In this document: positions 24,069 through 32,824 of the stretch, piece after piece
Layout: each line of letters opens with the position of its first letter
Numbering within the stretch: position 1 is the stretch's first letter
Source: an uncultured Clostridia bacterium
GTDB lineage: Bacteria > Bacillota > Clostridia > Oscillospirales > CAG-272
Direction of reading: 5' to 3'
Assembly (NCBI GenBank): GCA_944391805.1
Contig: CALXUY010000086.1
Location: 1-39,347, forward strand
Length of the DNA stretch: 39,347 bases
Program-made: the position numbers and the translations under genes
The notes under the pieces: model-generated
The model's input: only the letters and a program-made list of their open reading frames with translations
Databases searched by the model: none
Told to the model about the DNA's origin: nothing

Positions 24069-24638
24069 TTATTTGCCCTTGCCGGTCTTTCCGGCCTTGC
24101 GGCGGATATATTCGTCCGCATACTTCACACCCTTGCCGTGGTAAGGCTCGGGCGGTCTCTTGCCGCGGATGACTGCCGCCATCTGGCCCACCTTCTGCTT
24201 GTCAATGCCCTTGACAATGATGGTGTTTGAATCCGGAACCTCGTAGGTGATGCCATCCTCCTCGGTGATGCAGAACTTTGCCTGCGGAAGCCCTGTGGAA
24301 AGCAGCGAGTGTCCGAGATACAGCTGGATGGTTTTGCCCTGCTTGACCACCTTGTAGCCCACGCCGACAATCTCCAGCTTTTTGGAAAAGCCCTCGGTTA
24401 CACCGACCACCATGTTGTTCAGCAGTGCACGGGTCAGGCCATGCAGGCTTTTATCCTGCTTGTCGTCGGTCGGGCGGGTCACCACCACGGTGTTGCCCTC
24501 CACGGCAATCGTCATACGGGAGCTGAACTGCTCCGTGAGCGTTCCGAGCTTGCCCTTTACCGTGACGGCATTGCCGTCGCCAACGGTAACGGTCACGCCG
24601 GCCGGAAGCTCAATCGGCATTCTTCCAATTCTTGACAT
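24069..24638 (-). CDS. rplF: 50S ribosomal protein L6
   Basis: A 189-residue L6 near the factor-binding site. It begins MSRIGRMPIELPAGVTV, and the second domain contains the invariant GKRPPEPYHGKGVKYADE, followed by a Lys/Gly tail. GGGAGG precedes the ATG. The gene follows rpsH by 21 nt. Confidence 0.97.
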   Translation of the reverse strand: MSRIGRMPIELPAGVTVTVGDGNAVTVKGKLGTLTEQFSSRMTIAVEGNTVVVTRPTDDKQDKSLHGLTRALLNNMVVGVTEGFSKKLEIVGVGYKVVKQGKTIQLYLGHSLLSTGLPQAKFCITEEDGITYEVPDSNTIIVKGIDKQKVGQMAAVIRGKRPPEPYHGKGVKYADEYIRRKAGKTGKGK

Positions 24639-24659
24639 TTCAATTACCTCCCGTTCCGA

Positions 24660-25058
24660 TTACCACACAAACGCCAGGACTTCGCCGCCCACATTGAGCG
24701 CGCGCGCCTTTTTGCCGGTCATAATGCCCTTGGATGTGGAAACAATTGCAATTCCCAGCCCGTTCATCACGCTGGGCATATCCTCGCAGCTTGCGTAAAT
24801 CCGCAAACCGGGCTTGGAAACCCGGCGGATGCCGCGAATCACCTTCTGCTTGCCGTTCAGATACTTCAGGGTAATCCGGATGACGCCCTGCTTGCCGTCG
24901 TCAATCACCTGAAAGGATTTGACATAGCCCTCCTCCACAAGGATCTGGGCAATCGCCTTTTTCATATTGGATGCCGGAATATCCACAGTCTGATGCTTTG
25001 CATTGTTCGCATTTCTGATTCTGGTGAGCATATCGGCAATCACGTCTGACATTTGCAT
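24660..25058 (-). CDS. rpsH: 30S ribosomal protein S8
   Basis: A 132-residue S8, a primary 16S central-domain binder and in E. coli the translational repressor of the spc operon. Signatures: [19 protein letters not shown] and the C-terminal [22 protein letters not shown]. The ATG at 25058 follows AGGAGG by eight bases; a second ATG two codons later is also possible. The 135-nt gap to rpsZ upstream is unusually long and structured. Confidence 0.97.
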   Translation of the reverse strand: MQMSDVIADMLTRIRNANNAKHQTVDIPASNMKKAIAQILVEEGYVKSFQVIDDGKQGVIRITLKYLNGKQKVIRGIRRVSKPGLRIYASCEDMPSVMNGLGIAIVSTSKGIMTGKKARALNVGGEVLAFVW

Positions 25059-25193
25059 ATTCAATTCCTCCTTATGCAAGTTGATTTCTTGCTGCCGCGG
25101 ATTCCGCGGCGGCGTATCGGCGGTTAAATCCAACTGCGCTGTGGCCGGTCTGATTTCCTGCCGATAAGTGGGGGTTTTGTTATGATTCCGGAA
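25059..25193 (-). other. structured gap between rpsZ and rpsH
   Basis: No gene is seen. On the minus strand TATCGGC at the start of the gap can pair with GCCGATA near its middle. Next comes a perfect 7-bp hairpin GCCGCGG/CCGCGGC (25094-25110) just before the rpsH ribosome-binding site. Its position ahead of S8, a known autoregulator elsewhere, suggests a regulatory leader, but no S8-binding motif is recognised. Confidence 0.35.
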
Positions 25194-25379
25194 TTACCAC
25201 GAAGCCTTCTTCACGCCCGGGATCTCGCCCTTGTAGGCGAGGTTGCGGAAGCAGATCCGGCAGATTCCGTATTTGCGGAGATAAGCGTGAGGGCGTCCGC
25301 AGATTTTGCAGCGGTTGTAAGCTCTGGTCGAGAACTTCGGCTCTCTCTGCTGTTTGAGAATCATGGACTTCTTTGCCAT
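25194..25379 (-). CDS. rpsZ: 30S ribosomal protein S14, zinc-binding type Z
   Basis: A 61-residue S14 of the short zinc-dependent type. Cys24 and Cys27 (CKIC), with Cys40 and Cys43 (CRIC), form the zinc knuckle. The end is [11 protein letters not shown], as in the family. No second, zinc-free S14 is in the window. GGGAGG precedes the ATG. It lies 18 nt after rplE. Confidence 0.97.
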   Translation of the reverse strand: MAKKSMILKQQREPKFSTRAYNRCKICGRPHAYLRKYGICRICFRNLAYKGEIPGVKKASW

Positions 25380-25397
25380 CGTTTGTTACCTCCCTGA

Positions 25398-25937
25398 TTA
25401 TTTCGAGAACGGAGCGCCGAACAGCGTCAGCAGCTCACGGGCCTCGTCGTCGGTCAACGCGGTTGTGACAAAGCAGATGTCCATACCGCGGATCTTCTCC
25501 ACCTTATCGTAGTCGATTTCGGGGAAAATGAGCTGCTCCTTCAGGCCCAGCGCATAGTTGCCGCGGCCGTCGAAAGCGTTGGGATTGATGCCCTTGAAGT
25601 CGCGCACCTTGGGCAGCGCGAAGTTGAAGAGTCTGTCCATAAACTCATACATTCTGTCGCCGCGCAGCGTCACCTTGGCGCCGATCTTCATGCCCTGACG
25701 GATCTTGAAGTTCGCAACCGACTTCTTGGCATAGGTGGGCACAGCCTTCTGGCCCGAGATGATGGCCAGATCGCGGAGCACCGCGTCCAGCGCCTTGGAG
25801 TTGTCCTTGGCGTCGCCAACGCCCACGTTGATCACGATTTTGTCCAGCTTCGGGATCTGCATCACGCTCTTGTAAGCGAATTTTTTCATGAGGGCGGGAG
25901 CGACCTCGGCCTTGTAAAGTTCTTTCAGTCTTGCCAT
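25398..25937 (-). CDS. rplE: 50S ribosomal protein L5
   Basis: A 179-residue L5, which binds 5S rRNA and the P-site tRNA. Signatures: [38 protein letters not shown] and the C-terminal [26 protein letters not shown] precedes the ATG, and the gene follows rplX by 13 nt. Confidence 0.97.
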   Translation of the reverse strand: MARLKELYKAEVAPALMKKFAYKSVMQIPKLDKIVINVGVGDAKDNSKALDAVLRDLAIISGQKAVPTYAKKSVANFKIRQGMKIGAKVTLRGDRMYEFMDRLFNFALPKVRDFKGINPNAFDGRGNYALGLKEQLIFPEIDYDKVEKIRGMDICFVTTALTDDEARELLTLFGAPFSK

Positions 25938-25950
25938 GTCCCCTGCCTCC

Positions 25951-26301
25951 TCACTTCAGCTCCGGGTAGCCGCACTTTTTGTGCGCAGCCACGCGGGTCA
26001 CCGTTCTCTTCATTTTGCCGTTCTTTTCGGTCATGCTGATCTTGTGCATCACTCTGGCCGCCTTGCCGCACTGGGGGCAAATCAGAGCCACGTTGGAAGC
26101 GTAAATCGCACCCTCGGCGTCGACAATTCCGCCGGCCTCGCCCTGTCTGCGGGGCTTGACGTGCTTGTGAATGATGTTCACACCCTTCACAATCACCTTT
26201 CCCTCCTCGGGAGAAACTGCGAGCACTTCGCCGATCACACCCTTGTCATCGCCGGAGAGAACCACAACGTTGTCACCTTTTTTGATATGCAATGCTGCCA
26301 T
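25951..26301 (-). CDS. rplX: 50S ribosomal protein L24
   Basis: A 116-residue L24, an early large-subunit assembly initiator. The KOW motif region reads [20 protein letters not shown], followed by [31 protein letters not shown] zinc-ribbon-like segment is followed by an Arg/Lys-rich end about 13 residues longer than the usual 103. GGAGG precedes the ATG. It follows rplN by 13 nt. Confidence 0.97.
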   Translation of the reverse strand: MAALHIKKGDNVVVLSGDDKGVIGEVLAVSPEEGKVIVKGVNIIHKHVKPRRQGEAGGIVDAEGAIYASNVALICPQCGKAARVMHKISMTEKNGKMKRTVTRVAAHKKCGYPELK

Positions 26302-26314
26302 TGTTCTTACCTCC

Positions 26315-26683
26315 TCAAAGCACTTCGGGAGCCAGAGAAAGAATCTTCAGATATTCCTTCTCGCGAAGCTCTCTCGCAACCGGCCCGAAAATACGGGTTC
26401 CTCTCGGCGTTTTGTCCTCACGGATGATGACCGCCGCGTTTTCATCAAACTTGATATAAGAGCCGTCGGCTCTCTTCATGCCATGCACGGTTCTCACGAC
26501 CACCGCCTTGACCACGTCGCCCTTTTTGACCACGCCGCCAGGAGCTGCCTTTTTGACCGCGCAAACAACCACGTCTCCGATATTCGCATATCTTCTGCCG
26601 GTGCCGCCCAGAACTCTGATGCACATCAGCTCCTTGGCACCCGTGTTGTCGGCAACTTTCATTAAAGACTGCTGCTGAATCAC
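26315..26683 (-). CDS. rplN: 50S ribosomal protein L14 (GTG start)
   Basis: A 122-residue L14 at the inter-subunit interface, contacting 16S helix 14. The start is GTG at 26683, eight bases after AGGAGG, giving the usual N-terminus [20 protein letters not shown] later signature is [20 protein letters not shown]. It is separated from rpsQ by 79 nt with nothing evident in between. Confidence 0.97.
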   Translation of the reverse strand: MIQQQSLMKVADNTGAKELMCIRVLGGTGRRYANIGDVVVCAVKKAAPGGVVKKGDVVKAVVVRTVHGMKRADGSYIKFDENAAVIIREDKTPRGTRIFGPVARELREKEYLKILSLAPEVL

Positions 26684-26762
26684 TTGTTTTTCCTCCTACT
26701 GCTTCAATACGCTACGACGTATTTACTATTCGAATCAGTGAATTTGAATCGGTCGGGCGGAA

Positions 26763-27023
26763 TTACTTCGCCTTCTCGATGATTTCGACAACACGCCATC
26801 TCTTGGTTTTGGAAAGCGGTCTTGTCTCCATGAGCTTCACCTTGTCGCCCACGCCACAGGAATTGTTGTCGTCCTGCGCATGCAGCTTCAGGGTTCTCTT
26901 CACAATTTTGCCGTACAGCGGGTGCTTGACGTTGTCCTCGATGGCAACCACAACGGTTTTGTCCATCTTGTCGCTGACAACCAGACCCACTCTGGTTTTT
27001 CTCAATGCTCTTTCTTCTGCCAT
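26763..27023 (-). CDS. rpsQ: 30S ribosomal protein S17
   Basis: An 86-residue S17, an OB-fold protein that binds 16S helices 7 and 11. Signatures: [20 protein letters not shown] and [20 protein letters not shown]. It begins three bases after rpmC, so the two are coupled. Confidence 0.97.
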   Translation of the reverse strand: MAEERALRKTRVGLVVSDKMDKTVVVAIEDNVKHPLYGKIVKRTLKLHAQDDNNSCGVGDKVKLMETRPLSKTKRWRVVEIIEKAK

Positions 27024-27026
27024 GGC

Positions 27027-27221
27027 TTATGCCTCCTTCTTCATTTCCTGAAGGACCGTCATCACACGGGCAATGTCGTGCTTCACTTCGGTCATTTTGT
27101 GAGGGTTATCAAGCTGATTGATGGCGTGCTGGAAGCGGAGATTGAAGAGCTCGGTCTTCAGCTCCTTGAGCTTGTTCTCCAACTCCTCAGCAGACATGGT
27201 TCTGAGTTCTGCTGCTTTCAT
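27027..27221 (-). CDS. rpmC: 50S ribosomal protein L29
   Basis: A 64-residue helical L29 near the tunnel exit, part of the docking site for SRP and trigger factor. It shows AAELRTMSAEELENKLKELK and LFNLRFQHAINQLDNPHKM. It lies three bases after rplP and three before rpsQ. Confidence 0.97.
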   Translation of the reverse strand: MKAAELRTMSAEELENKLKELKTELFNLRFQHAINQLDNPHKMTEVKHDIARVMTVLQEMKKEA

Positions 27222-27224
27222 GGA

Positions 27225-27638
27225 TTACCCCTCCTTTTTGGAAATGAACTTTGTCTTAATGGGAAGTTTGTGACCGGCAAGACGCATGGCTTCCTTTGCC
27301 ACATCCTCGGCAACACCGTCCATCTCGAACAGAACTCTGCCCGGCTTGACAACGGCAACCCAATACTCGGGAGAGCCTTTACCGGAGCCCATTCGGGTTT
27401 CGGCCGGCTTCTCGGTGATCGGCTTATCCGGGAAAATTTTGATCCAGACCTGTCCGCCGCGGCGGATATACCGGGTCATGGCGATACGGGCAGCCTCAAT
27501 CTGATTGCTGGTGATCCACGCAGGCTCCAGAGCAACGAGGCCATACGAGCCGTTGCTGATGGTGGTTCCGCGGGAAGCCTTGCCCTTCAGTCTGCCGCGC
27601 TGCACACGGCGGAACTTGACTCTTTTCGGCATTAACAT
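27225..27638 (-). CDS. rplP: 50S ribosomal protein L16
   Basis: A 137-residue L16 at the peptidyl-transferase and A-site region. Signatures: [37 protein letters not shown] and the [21 protein letters not shown] stretch. The frame begins ATG TTA ATG; either methionine could be used. It begins two bases after the rpsC stop. Confidence 0.97.
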   Translation of the reverse strand: MLMPKRVKFRRVQRGRLKGKASRGTTISNGSYGLVALEPAWITSNQIEAARIAMTRYIRRGGQVWIKIFPDKPITEKPAETRMGSGKGSPEYWVAVVKPGRVLFEMDGVAEDVAKEAMRLAGHKLPIKTKFISKKEG

Positions 27639-27640
27639 AA

Positions 27641-28441
27641 TTACCTTGCGCCTCCTTCTCTCGGAGTTCTCTCTCTGCGGTCACCGCCGCGATTGTCTCT
27701 GCGGTCGCCGCGGTTGTCTCTGCGATCTCCGCGACGGTCGCCACGGTTGTCTCTGCGGTCACCGCGTCCCTCTCTGCGGTCGCGTCTCTGGTTGCTGCCG
27801 GGACGGTTGACCTCATTGAGAATCTCGCCCTTGTAGATCCAGACCTTCACGCCGATTTTACCGTAGGTGGTGCTGGCCTCGGCAAAGCCATATTCAATAT
27901 CTGCCCGGAGCGTCTGCAGCGGGATGGTACCCTCATGGTAGTGCTCGCTGCGCGCGATCTCGGCGCCGCCCAAACGGCCGCCGCAGTTGATTTTGATTCC
28001 CTTGGCGCCCAGTCTCATGGTGTTCCGGATCGCCATCTTCATGGCTCTGCGGAAGGCCACGCGGCCCTCAAGCTGCTTGGCGATATTCTCGGCGACAAGC
28101 TGCGCGTCGAGATCCGGCTGGCGGATCTCCACCACATTCAGGGAAACCGGCATCTTCACCATTTTCTCGAGCCGTACCCGGTATTTCTCGATCTCGGAGC
28201 CGCCCTTGCCGATGACAAGGCCCGGCTTTGCGCAGTTGATAAACACGCGGACTCTGTGACCGTCGCGCTCAATCTCAATTTTGGAAATGCCGGCGTCGTA
28301 CAGCTCTTTTTTCAGAAACTTTCTGATGTTGTAGTCGGAAACAAGGGTGTCTCCAAAGACTTCGTCCTTTGCGAACCATCTTGAATCCCAGTTTTTAATC
28401 ACACCCACTCTCAAGCCGTGGGGATTGACCTTCTGACCCAT
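27641..28441 (-). CDS. rpsC: 30S ribosomal protein S3 with Arg/Asp/Gly-rich repeat tail
   Basis: A 266-residue S3, which with S4 and S5 forms the mRNA entry channel and helicase. It begins [20 protein letters not shown]. The KH domain shows [16 protein letters not shown], and the C-terminal domain shows [16 protein letters not shown] and [14 protein letters not shown]. The normal protein ends near residue 212. The remaining 54 residues are a low-complexity tail of RGDRRDN-type repeats, encoded by imperfect DNA repeats at 27655-27800. Such RG-rich tails usually bind RNA non-specifically. It lies between rplV and rplP. Confidence 0.97.
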   Translation of the reverse strand: MGQKVNPHGLRVGVIKNWDSRWFAKDEVFGDTLVSDYNIRKFLKKELYDAGISKIEIERDGHRVRVFINCAKPGLVIGKGGSEIEKYRVRLEKMVKMPVSLNVVEIRQPDLDAQLVAENIAKQLEGRVAFRRAMKMAIRNTMRLGAKGIKINCGGRLGGAEIARSEHYHEGTIPLQTLRADIEYGFAEASTTYGKIGVKVWIYKGEILNEVNRPGSNQRRDRREGRGDRRDNRGDRRGDRRDNRGDRRDNRGGDRRERTPREGGAR

Positions 28442-28460
28442 TCTGCTGTTTCCTCCTCTC

Positions 28461-28796
28461 TCAGTTTCTTTCCTGAACAGCCAGCGTCACATGGCTTGTT
28501 CTCTTCAGGATCCGGTCTGCGCTTCCTTTCGCGCGGGGCATGATTCTTTTCAGAGTCGGCCCCGGGCATACAAAGCACTCGGAAACATACAGCTTGGTGG
28601 AATCCATGTGGAAATTGTTTTCCGCATTGGCAATGGCGCTGTTCAGCAGCTTAATCAGCAGCTCGGACGCAGCCTTCGGCGTGTTTTTCAGAATTCCCAT
28701 CGCGACGTTGACGTCCTTGCCGCGGATGAGGTCAAGAACGATTTTCACCTTGCGCGGGGAAATTCTTGCGTATTTCAGATATGCTTTTGCTTCCAT
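28461..28796 (-). CDS. rplV: 50S ribosomal protein L22
   Basis: A 111-residue L22, whose beta-hairpin lines the peptide exit tunnel. Signatures: [32 protein letters not shown] and the hairpin [25 protein letters not shown] precedes the ATG by about 12 bases. It follows rpsS by 25 nt. Confidence 0.97.
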   Translation of the reverse strand: MEAKAYLKYARISPRKVKIVLDLIRGKDVNVAMGILKNTPKAASELLIKLLNSAIANAENNFHMDSTKLYVSECFVCPGPTLKRIMPRAKGSADRILKRTSHVTLAVQERN

Positions 28797-28821
28797 TTAG
28801 AAAATGAACCTCCCTTTGCAG

Positions 28822-29103
28822 TTATTTGCCGTTGTTGGACGTCTTGGACCCGGCATGGCCCTTGAAGGTGCGGGTCGGCGCAAATTCGCCCAGCTTATGC
28901 CCCACCATGTCCTCGGTGATATACACGGGAATGTGCTTTTTGCCGTCATGCACCGCAATGGTGTGGCCGACAAACTCCGGGAACACGGTAGAGGCACGGG
29001 ACCAGGTCTTGAGAACCTTCTTTTCGCCGTTGGCATTCATCGCGCAAATGCGGTTGAAGAGCTTTTCTTCAACATAAGGCGCTTTTTTCAGGCTTCTGCT
29101 CAT
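28822..29103 (-). CDS. rpsS: 30S ribosomal protein S19
   Basis: A 93-residue S19 at the small-subunit head, contacting S13. It begins [16 protein letters not shown] and contains [20 protein letters not shown] and [18 protein letters not shown], all canonical. It follows rplB by 14 nt. Confidence 0.97.
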   Translation of the reverse strand: MSRSLKKAPYVEEKLFNRICAMNANGEKKVLKTWSRASTVFPEFVGHTIAVHDGKKHIPVYITEDMVGHKLGEFAPTRTFKGHAGSKTSNNGK

Positions 29104-29117
29104 TTGATATCCCCTCC

Positions 29118-29951
29118 TTATTTCGCATTTCTGCGTTTCACGATGAATTTGTTCGTGCGAGCCTTCTTGTTTCTGGTCTTATAACCCAGAGCAGGCTTAC
29201 CCCACGGGGTAACCGGGCCGGGATGACCGATCGGAGACTTGCCTTCACCGCCGCCATGAGGGTGGTCGCAGGGGTTCATCACCGAGCCGCGAACCGTGGG
29301 ACGAATGCCCATGTGTCTGGTTTTGCCGGCCTTACCGATCTTCACGGTGTCATGCTCGACGTTGCCGACCTGACCGATGGTGGCCTTGCAATCCAGACGG
29401 ATGAAACGAACCTCTCCGGAAGGGAGACGGACCTGCGCCATGCCGTTGCTCTCCTTGGAGACCAGCTGCGCCATGGCTCCGGCCGAGCGAACCAACTGTG
29501 CGCCCTTGCCGGGGTAAATCTCAATGTTGTTGATCACGGTACCGACCGGGATATTGGCAATCGGCAGGGTGTTGCCGGGCTTGATATCGGCCTCCGGTCC
29601 GGAATACACCACATCCCCGGTCTTGAGTCCTTCGGGAGCGATGATATAGCTCTTGGTTCCCTCGGTATCCTGCAGAAGCGCGATATACGCGGTTCTGTTC
29701 GGGTCGTACTCAATGCCCACAACCGTGTTGGCGTTGGCATTCAGCCGTTTGAAGTCGATAATACGGTACTTGACCTTGTTTCCGCCGCCTCTGTGGCGCA
29801 CCGTAATGCGCCCGTAGCTGTTGCGGCCGGCATGCTTCTTCTTTGTGACTATCAGGCTTTTCTCAGGAGAGAATTTTGTGATCTCCGCAAACGAAGAAAC
29901 CGTCATGTTTCTTCTGCCCGGAGTGGTAGGCTTATACTTAATGGTAGGCAT
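29118..29951 (-). CDS. rplB: 50S ribosomal protein L2
   Basis: A 277-residue L2, required for subunit association and peptidyl-transferase formation. Signatures: [40 protein letters not shown] and the invariant [18 protein letters not shown] with the essential His near residue 229. The basic end reads [19 protein letters not shown]. It lies 18 nt after rplW. Confidence 0.98.
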   Translation of the reverse strand: MPTIKYKPTTPGRRNMTVSSFAEITKFSPEKSLIVTKKKHAGRNSYGRITVRHRGGGNKVKYRIIDFKRLNANANTVVGIEYDPNRTAYIALLQDTEGTKSYIIAPEGLKTGDVVYSGPEADIKPGNTLPIANIPVGTVINNIEIYPGKGAQLVRSAGAMAQLVSKESNGMAQVRLPSGEVRFIRLDCKATIGQVGNVEHDTVKIGKAGKTRHMGIRPTVRGSVMNPCDHPHGGGEGKSPIGHPGPVTPWGKPALGYKTRNKKARTNKFIVKRRNAK

Positions 29952-29969
29952 CTCTGTTCCCTCCTACTC

Positions 29970-30275
29970 TTAGTTCAGGCCTTCGAAGAACTCGATCTCC
30001 CCGGAATCGGGCGTCAGCGTGACAATTGCCTTCTTCCATTCGGAGGTGTAACCGTAGTGTACACCGAGTCTCTTGGGCTTCTTTTTCATGTTGATGGTGT
30101 GAACGCTTGCAACCTTCACCTTGCTGGACTTGAACACCTCTTCCACTGCCTTGGCAATTTCCGACTTGGTGGCCGTGCGGGCAACCTCGAAAACATACTT
30201 CTTGGCGTGGAGCATATCCATTGCAGCCTCGGTGATCACCGGTCTGATAATGATATCGTGCGCCAGTTTCATCAT
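29970..30275 (-). CDS. rplW: 50S ribosomal protein L23
   Basis: A 101-residue L23 at the tunnel exit, the main docking site for trigger factor and SRP. Signatures: HDIIIRPVITEAAMDML, KYVFEVARTATKSEIAKAVE and VHTINMKKKPKRLG. Its ATG at 30275 overlaps the rplD stop (ATGA) and follows GAGGAGG by seven bases. A second ATG follows directly. Confidence 0.97.
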   Translation of the reverse strand: MMKLAHDIIIRPVITEAAMDMLHAKKYVFEVARTATKSEIAKAVEEVFKSSKVKVASVHTINMKKKPKRLGVHYGYTSEWKKAIVTLTPDSGEIEFFEGLN

Positions 30276-30988
30276 GCGTACACCTCCTCAATTTTCTTCA
30301 CCGCTTCCACCGTCATCACCAGCTTTTCGGCGTTGAGAATGTCGTAAACATTCAGCGTGCTGTACTGGGTGGTTTTGACCGTGGGAAGATTGGCGCAGCT
30401 CTTGATGACCGCGGTGTCCATGGCATCCAGCACCACGAGCGCGCGCTGCGGCTTGACGGCCTCGCGGGTTGCGGTGCCGTAAACCGGCTTGCCGTCCTCC
30501 ACGGCGATGGTCTTGTAGGTTTTGGTATAGGTTTTCTCAAAGCCGAGGGTTTTGAACATTCCGGCCATGGTTTTGGTGGAGGGCTTGCCGTCCGCCACCG
30601 TCAGGCTGTCCAGCACGACCAGATCGCCGTTTGCCACCTTATCCGAAAGTGCGCTGAACAGAGCCACTCTCCGGGTTTTCTTGTTCATTGCCACGCGGTG
30701 GTCTCTCGGCTTCGGACCGAGCGCCACACCGCCATGCGTCCACTGGGGAGCGCGGGTAGAGCCCTGACGCGCCCGTCCGGTCCCCTTCTGCCGCCACGGC
30801 TTCTTTCCGCCGCCCGAAACCTCGGTGCGGGTCAGGGTGGACTGTGTCCCCTGTCTCTGGTTCATCAGATAAGCTCTGACCGCGGCATGGAGAACAGCGC
30901 CGTTCACGTCCGCACCGAACAGCTTATCGCTCAGTGTGAGTTCTCCGACTTCTGCGCCGGACATATTTACGATTTTTACGACTGGCAT
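30272..30988 (-). CDS. rplD: 50S ribosomal protein L4
   Basis: A 238-residue L4, a tunnel-wall protein and in E. coli the repressor of the S10 operon. Signatures: VHAAVRAYLMNQRQGTQST-like helix, GGKKPWRQKGTGRARQGS and the tunnel loop GSTRAPQWTHGGVALGPKPR. It is about 30 residues longer than the usual 207. The extra residues lie in the second half, around KTIAVEDGKPVYGTATREA, before the RALVVLDAMD strand. It overlaps rplW by four bases. Confidence 0.96.
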   Translation of the reverse strand: MPVVKIVNMSGAEVGELTLSDKLFGADVNGAVLHAAVRAYLMNQRQGTQSTLTRTEVSGGGKKPWRQKGTGRARQGSTRAPQWTHGGVALGPKPRDHRVAMNKKTRRVALFSALSDKVANGDLVVLDSLTVADGKPSTKTMAGMFKTLGFEKTYTKTYKTIAVEDGKPVYGTATREAVKPQRALVVLDAMDTAVIKSCANLPTVKTTQYSTLNVYDILNAEKLVMTVEAVKKIEEVYA

Positions 30989-31008
30989 TGTTGTTATCCT
31001 CCTTCCGA

Positions 31009-31638
31009 TCAGGCTTTCACGGAATCGCGAATGAACACGATTCCGTCCTTGGCGCCGGGGATGGCGCCCTTGATGGCCATCAGGTTCTTTTCGCTGTCGA
31101 TTTTCACGACCTTCAGGTTGAGAATGGTGACCTGCTCGTTTCCGTACTGGCCGGCCATCTTCTTGTTCTTATATACGCGGGACGGGGTCGAGTTTGCGCC
31201 CATGGAGCCGACCTCTCTGTGAATGGGACCCACACCGTGCGTGGAGCAGAGCGTGTGGTGATTCCAGCGCTTCACAGCTCCGGTGAATCCGCGGCCCTTC
31301 GTCATACCGGTTACATCGACCTTTTCGCCAACGGCGAAGGTATCGACGGTGATGAAGTCGCCGACGTTTGCGGAGCAGTCCTCCAAGCGGAATTCCTTGA
31401 GGTGCTTCTTATAAGCAACGCCTGCCTTGTTGAAATGTCCCATCTCGGCCTTGGTCATGTGCTTCTCCTTGACTTCCATAAAGCCAAGCTGCAGCGCATT
31501 GTAGCCGTCCTTTTCAGCGGTTTTCTTTTGTGCGACAACGCACGGGCCAACCTCGATGACAGTAACCGGAATGACATTCCCTTTTTCATCAAAAATCTGT
31601 GTCATGCCGATTTTCTTACCGATCATACCCTTTTTCAT
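31009..31638 (-). CDS. rplC: 50S ribosomal protein L3
   Basis: A 209-residue L3, an early assembly protein reaching into the peptidyl-transferase centre. It begins [20 protein letters not shown] and contains [19 protein letters not shown] and [20 protein letters not shown]. The ATG at 31638 follows AGGAGG by eight bases; a frame to 31689 has no site. It is separated from rpsJ by 132 nt that contains two small hairpins and no gene. Confidence 0.97.
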   Translation of the reverse strand: MKKGMIGKKIGMTQIFDEKGNVIPVTVIEVGPCVVAQKKTAEKDGYNALQLGFMEVKEKHMTKAEMGHFNKAGVAYKKHLKEFRLEDCSANVGDFITVDTFAVGEKVDVTGMTKGRGFTGAVKRWNHHTLCSTHGVGPIHREVGSMGANSTPSRVYKNKKMAGQYGNEQVTILNLKVVKIDSEKNLMAIKGAIPGAKDGIVFIRDSVKA

Positions 31639-31770
31639 GATGGATTCCTCCTGTAAATTATTGGTTGACACAACGAAGTGTGCCAACATGACTTACAAAG
31701 TTACCGAACGTTCCGGAGAGAACCGGAGCTCGGCTGTTGGCTTTGTTTTGGGTTGAACGAAGCGCTTGAT

Positions 31771-32082
31771 TCAGATCTTCACTTCAATCTCAACGCCCGC
31801 GGGCAGCTCCACGCTCATCAGCGCGTCAACCACCTTCTGGGATGGCTTGATGATATCGATCAGCCGCTTGTGCGTGCGGTATTCGAATTGTTCCCGACTG
31901 TCCTTGTACATGTGAACCGCGCGGAGAATGGTGATAATCTCCTTTTCGGTCGGCAGCGGAATCGGTCCCGAGACCTCGGCTCCGTTTCTGGTGGCCACCT
32001 CAACAATTTTCTTTGCCGCGGTGTCAATCAGAACATGATCGTAGCTCTTCAGTCTCACTCTGATCTTCTCTTTGATTGCCAT
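31771..32082 (-). CDS. rpsJ: 30S ribosomal protein S10
   Basis: A 103-residue S10, a head protein that also works as NusE in transcription antitermination with NusB. Signatures: [39 protein letters not shown] and [12 protein letters not shown]. The ATG at 32082 follows AAGGAGG by eight bases; a frame to 32109 lacks a site. It is the first gene of the superoperon. The str operon genes (rpsL, rpsG, fusA, tuf) that often precede it are absent here. Confidence 0.97.
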   Translation of the reverse strand: MAIKEKIRVRLKSYDHVLIDTAAKKIVEVATRNGAEVSGPIPLPTEKEIITILRAVHMYKDSREQFEYRTHKRLIDIIKPSQKVVDALMSVELPAGVEIEVKI

Positions 32083-32428
32083 TGCTTTTGCCTCCTTATC
32101 AGATTTCACTTGTCCGCGCTGCTCCTAATATAATAAATTAGGTAGCCTGGTTTGCGCGGTCTGCGATTTGCAAGGTGGGCATCATCCTCAACACCGCCCC
32201 GTGTGTTTCTCGCCTTCGCTGAAAATTCGGAGTTTGCCCCAATGCATCAGCATCTGCACGGAACAAATTCCGGAAGAGTGACAAGAACATTCGAAGCCGG
32301 CCGCACGTTTGCGGCCTCAACAGCGCCTCGGTAATCCCTTTTCGCCCGGTTTTCACGGACATACTCCACGAAAATTCCCCGCCTCGGCGTCCCTCGGCGG
32401 CAACCTTTCGCTTCATCGCATATCAAGC
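32083..32428 (-). promoter_or_regulatory. long 5' leader of the S10 superoperon
   Basis: About 345 nt lie between the predicted transcription start and the rpsJ ATG. A perfect hairpin GGCCGC/GCGGCC (32299-32316) lies midway, and other short complementary segments flank it. S10 operon leaders of many bacteria are bound by L4 or terminate early. I cannot match this one to a named leader family. A 92-codon open frame inside it starts about 12 nt after the promoter without a ribosome-binding site and is not called. Confidence 0.45.
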
Positions 32429-32434
32429 CTTTAC

Positions 32435-32463
32435 ATTATAACAGATTCTTTCCAAAATTGCAA
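32435..32463 (-). promoter_or_regulatory. promoter of the S10-spc-alpha superoperon
   Basis: TTGCAA (32463-32458), a 17-bp spacer and TATAAT (32440-32435) on the minus strand. It is the only good minus-strand promoter upstream of rpsJ and probably drives all 31 genes down to rplQ. Confidence 0.75.
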
Positions 32464-32824
32464 CACTTTTTTTGTGTTCGGAAAGCAGAAATTTTGAATT
32501 CACGCCATCAATTTTATATGCAACCTTAACAATTTTGGCTTTTAAAAGTCAATTTTGCCATTCAAAGAAAGGCTATTTCCGGGACAAGGTCGATCAAATT
32601 CTGATAAAATTGCACAACCCCGCTCAAAATGGCGGAATATTGACATACAGCGGGCGTGGGATGCGTTCGGCGTTGCACGTTCCTCCGTCCCTTTGCCCCC
32701 TGGACAGAACAGTTTTTTACGGAACCACGCAAAGCGTCATATCATGTTCATATTTGTGAGATATAATATAAGGAGTTCATGGTGCACCGCACCAGCAAAT
32801 CCCATTCAGGAAGGAATCCCATTC
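32464..32824. other. AT-rich divergent intergenic region
   Basis: This stretch separates the superoperon promoter from the plus-strand membrane protein gene. It contains a TATAAT at 32762-32767 on the plus strand, without a convincing -35 box, that may serve the membrane protein gene. A TTGACA at 32640-32645 has no matching -10 box. No gene or terminator is seen. Confidence 0.4.

Noticed and set aside
27655..27800. Short DNA repeats resembling a CRISPR or satellite
   Set aside because: They are in frame inside rpsC and encode the RGDRRDN tail; there are no unique spacers of constant length.
32138..32416. 92-codon frame in the S10 leader, possible leader peptide
   Set aside because: Its ATG is only about 12 nt after the predicted transcription start, has no Shine-Dalgarno and the product is unremarkable.
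32640..32645. Isolated TTGACA on the plus strand
   Set aside because: There is no -10 box at 16-18 bp spacing.
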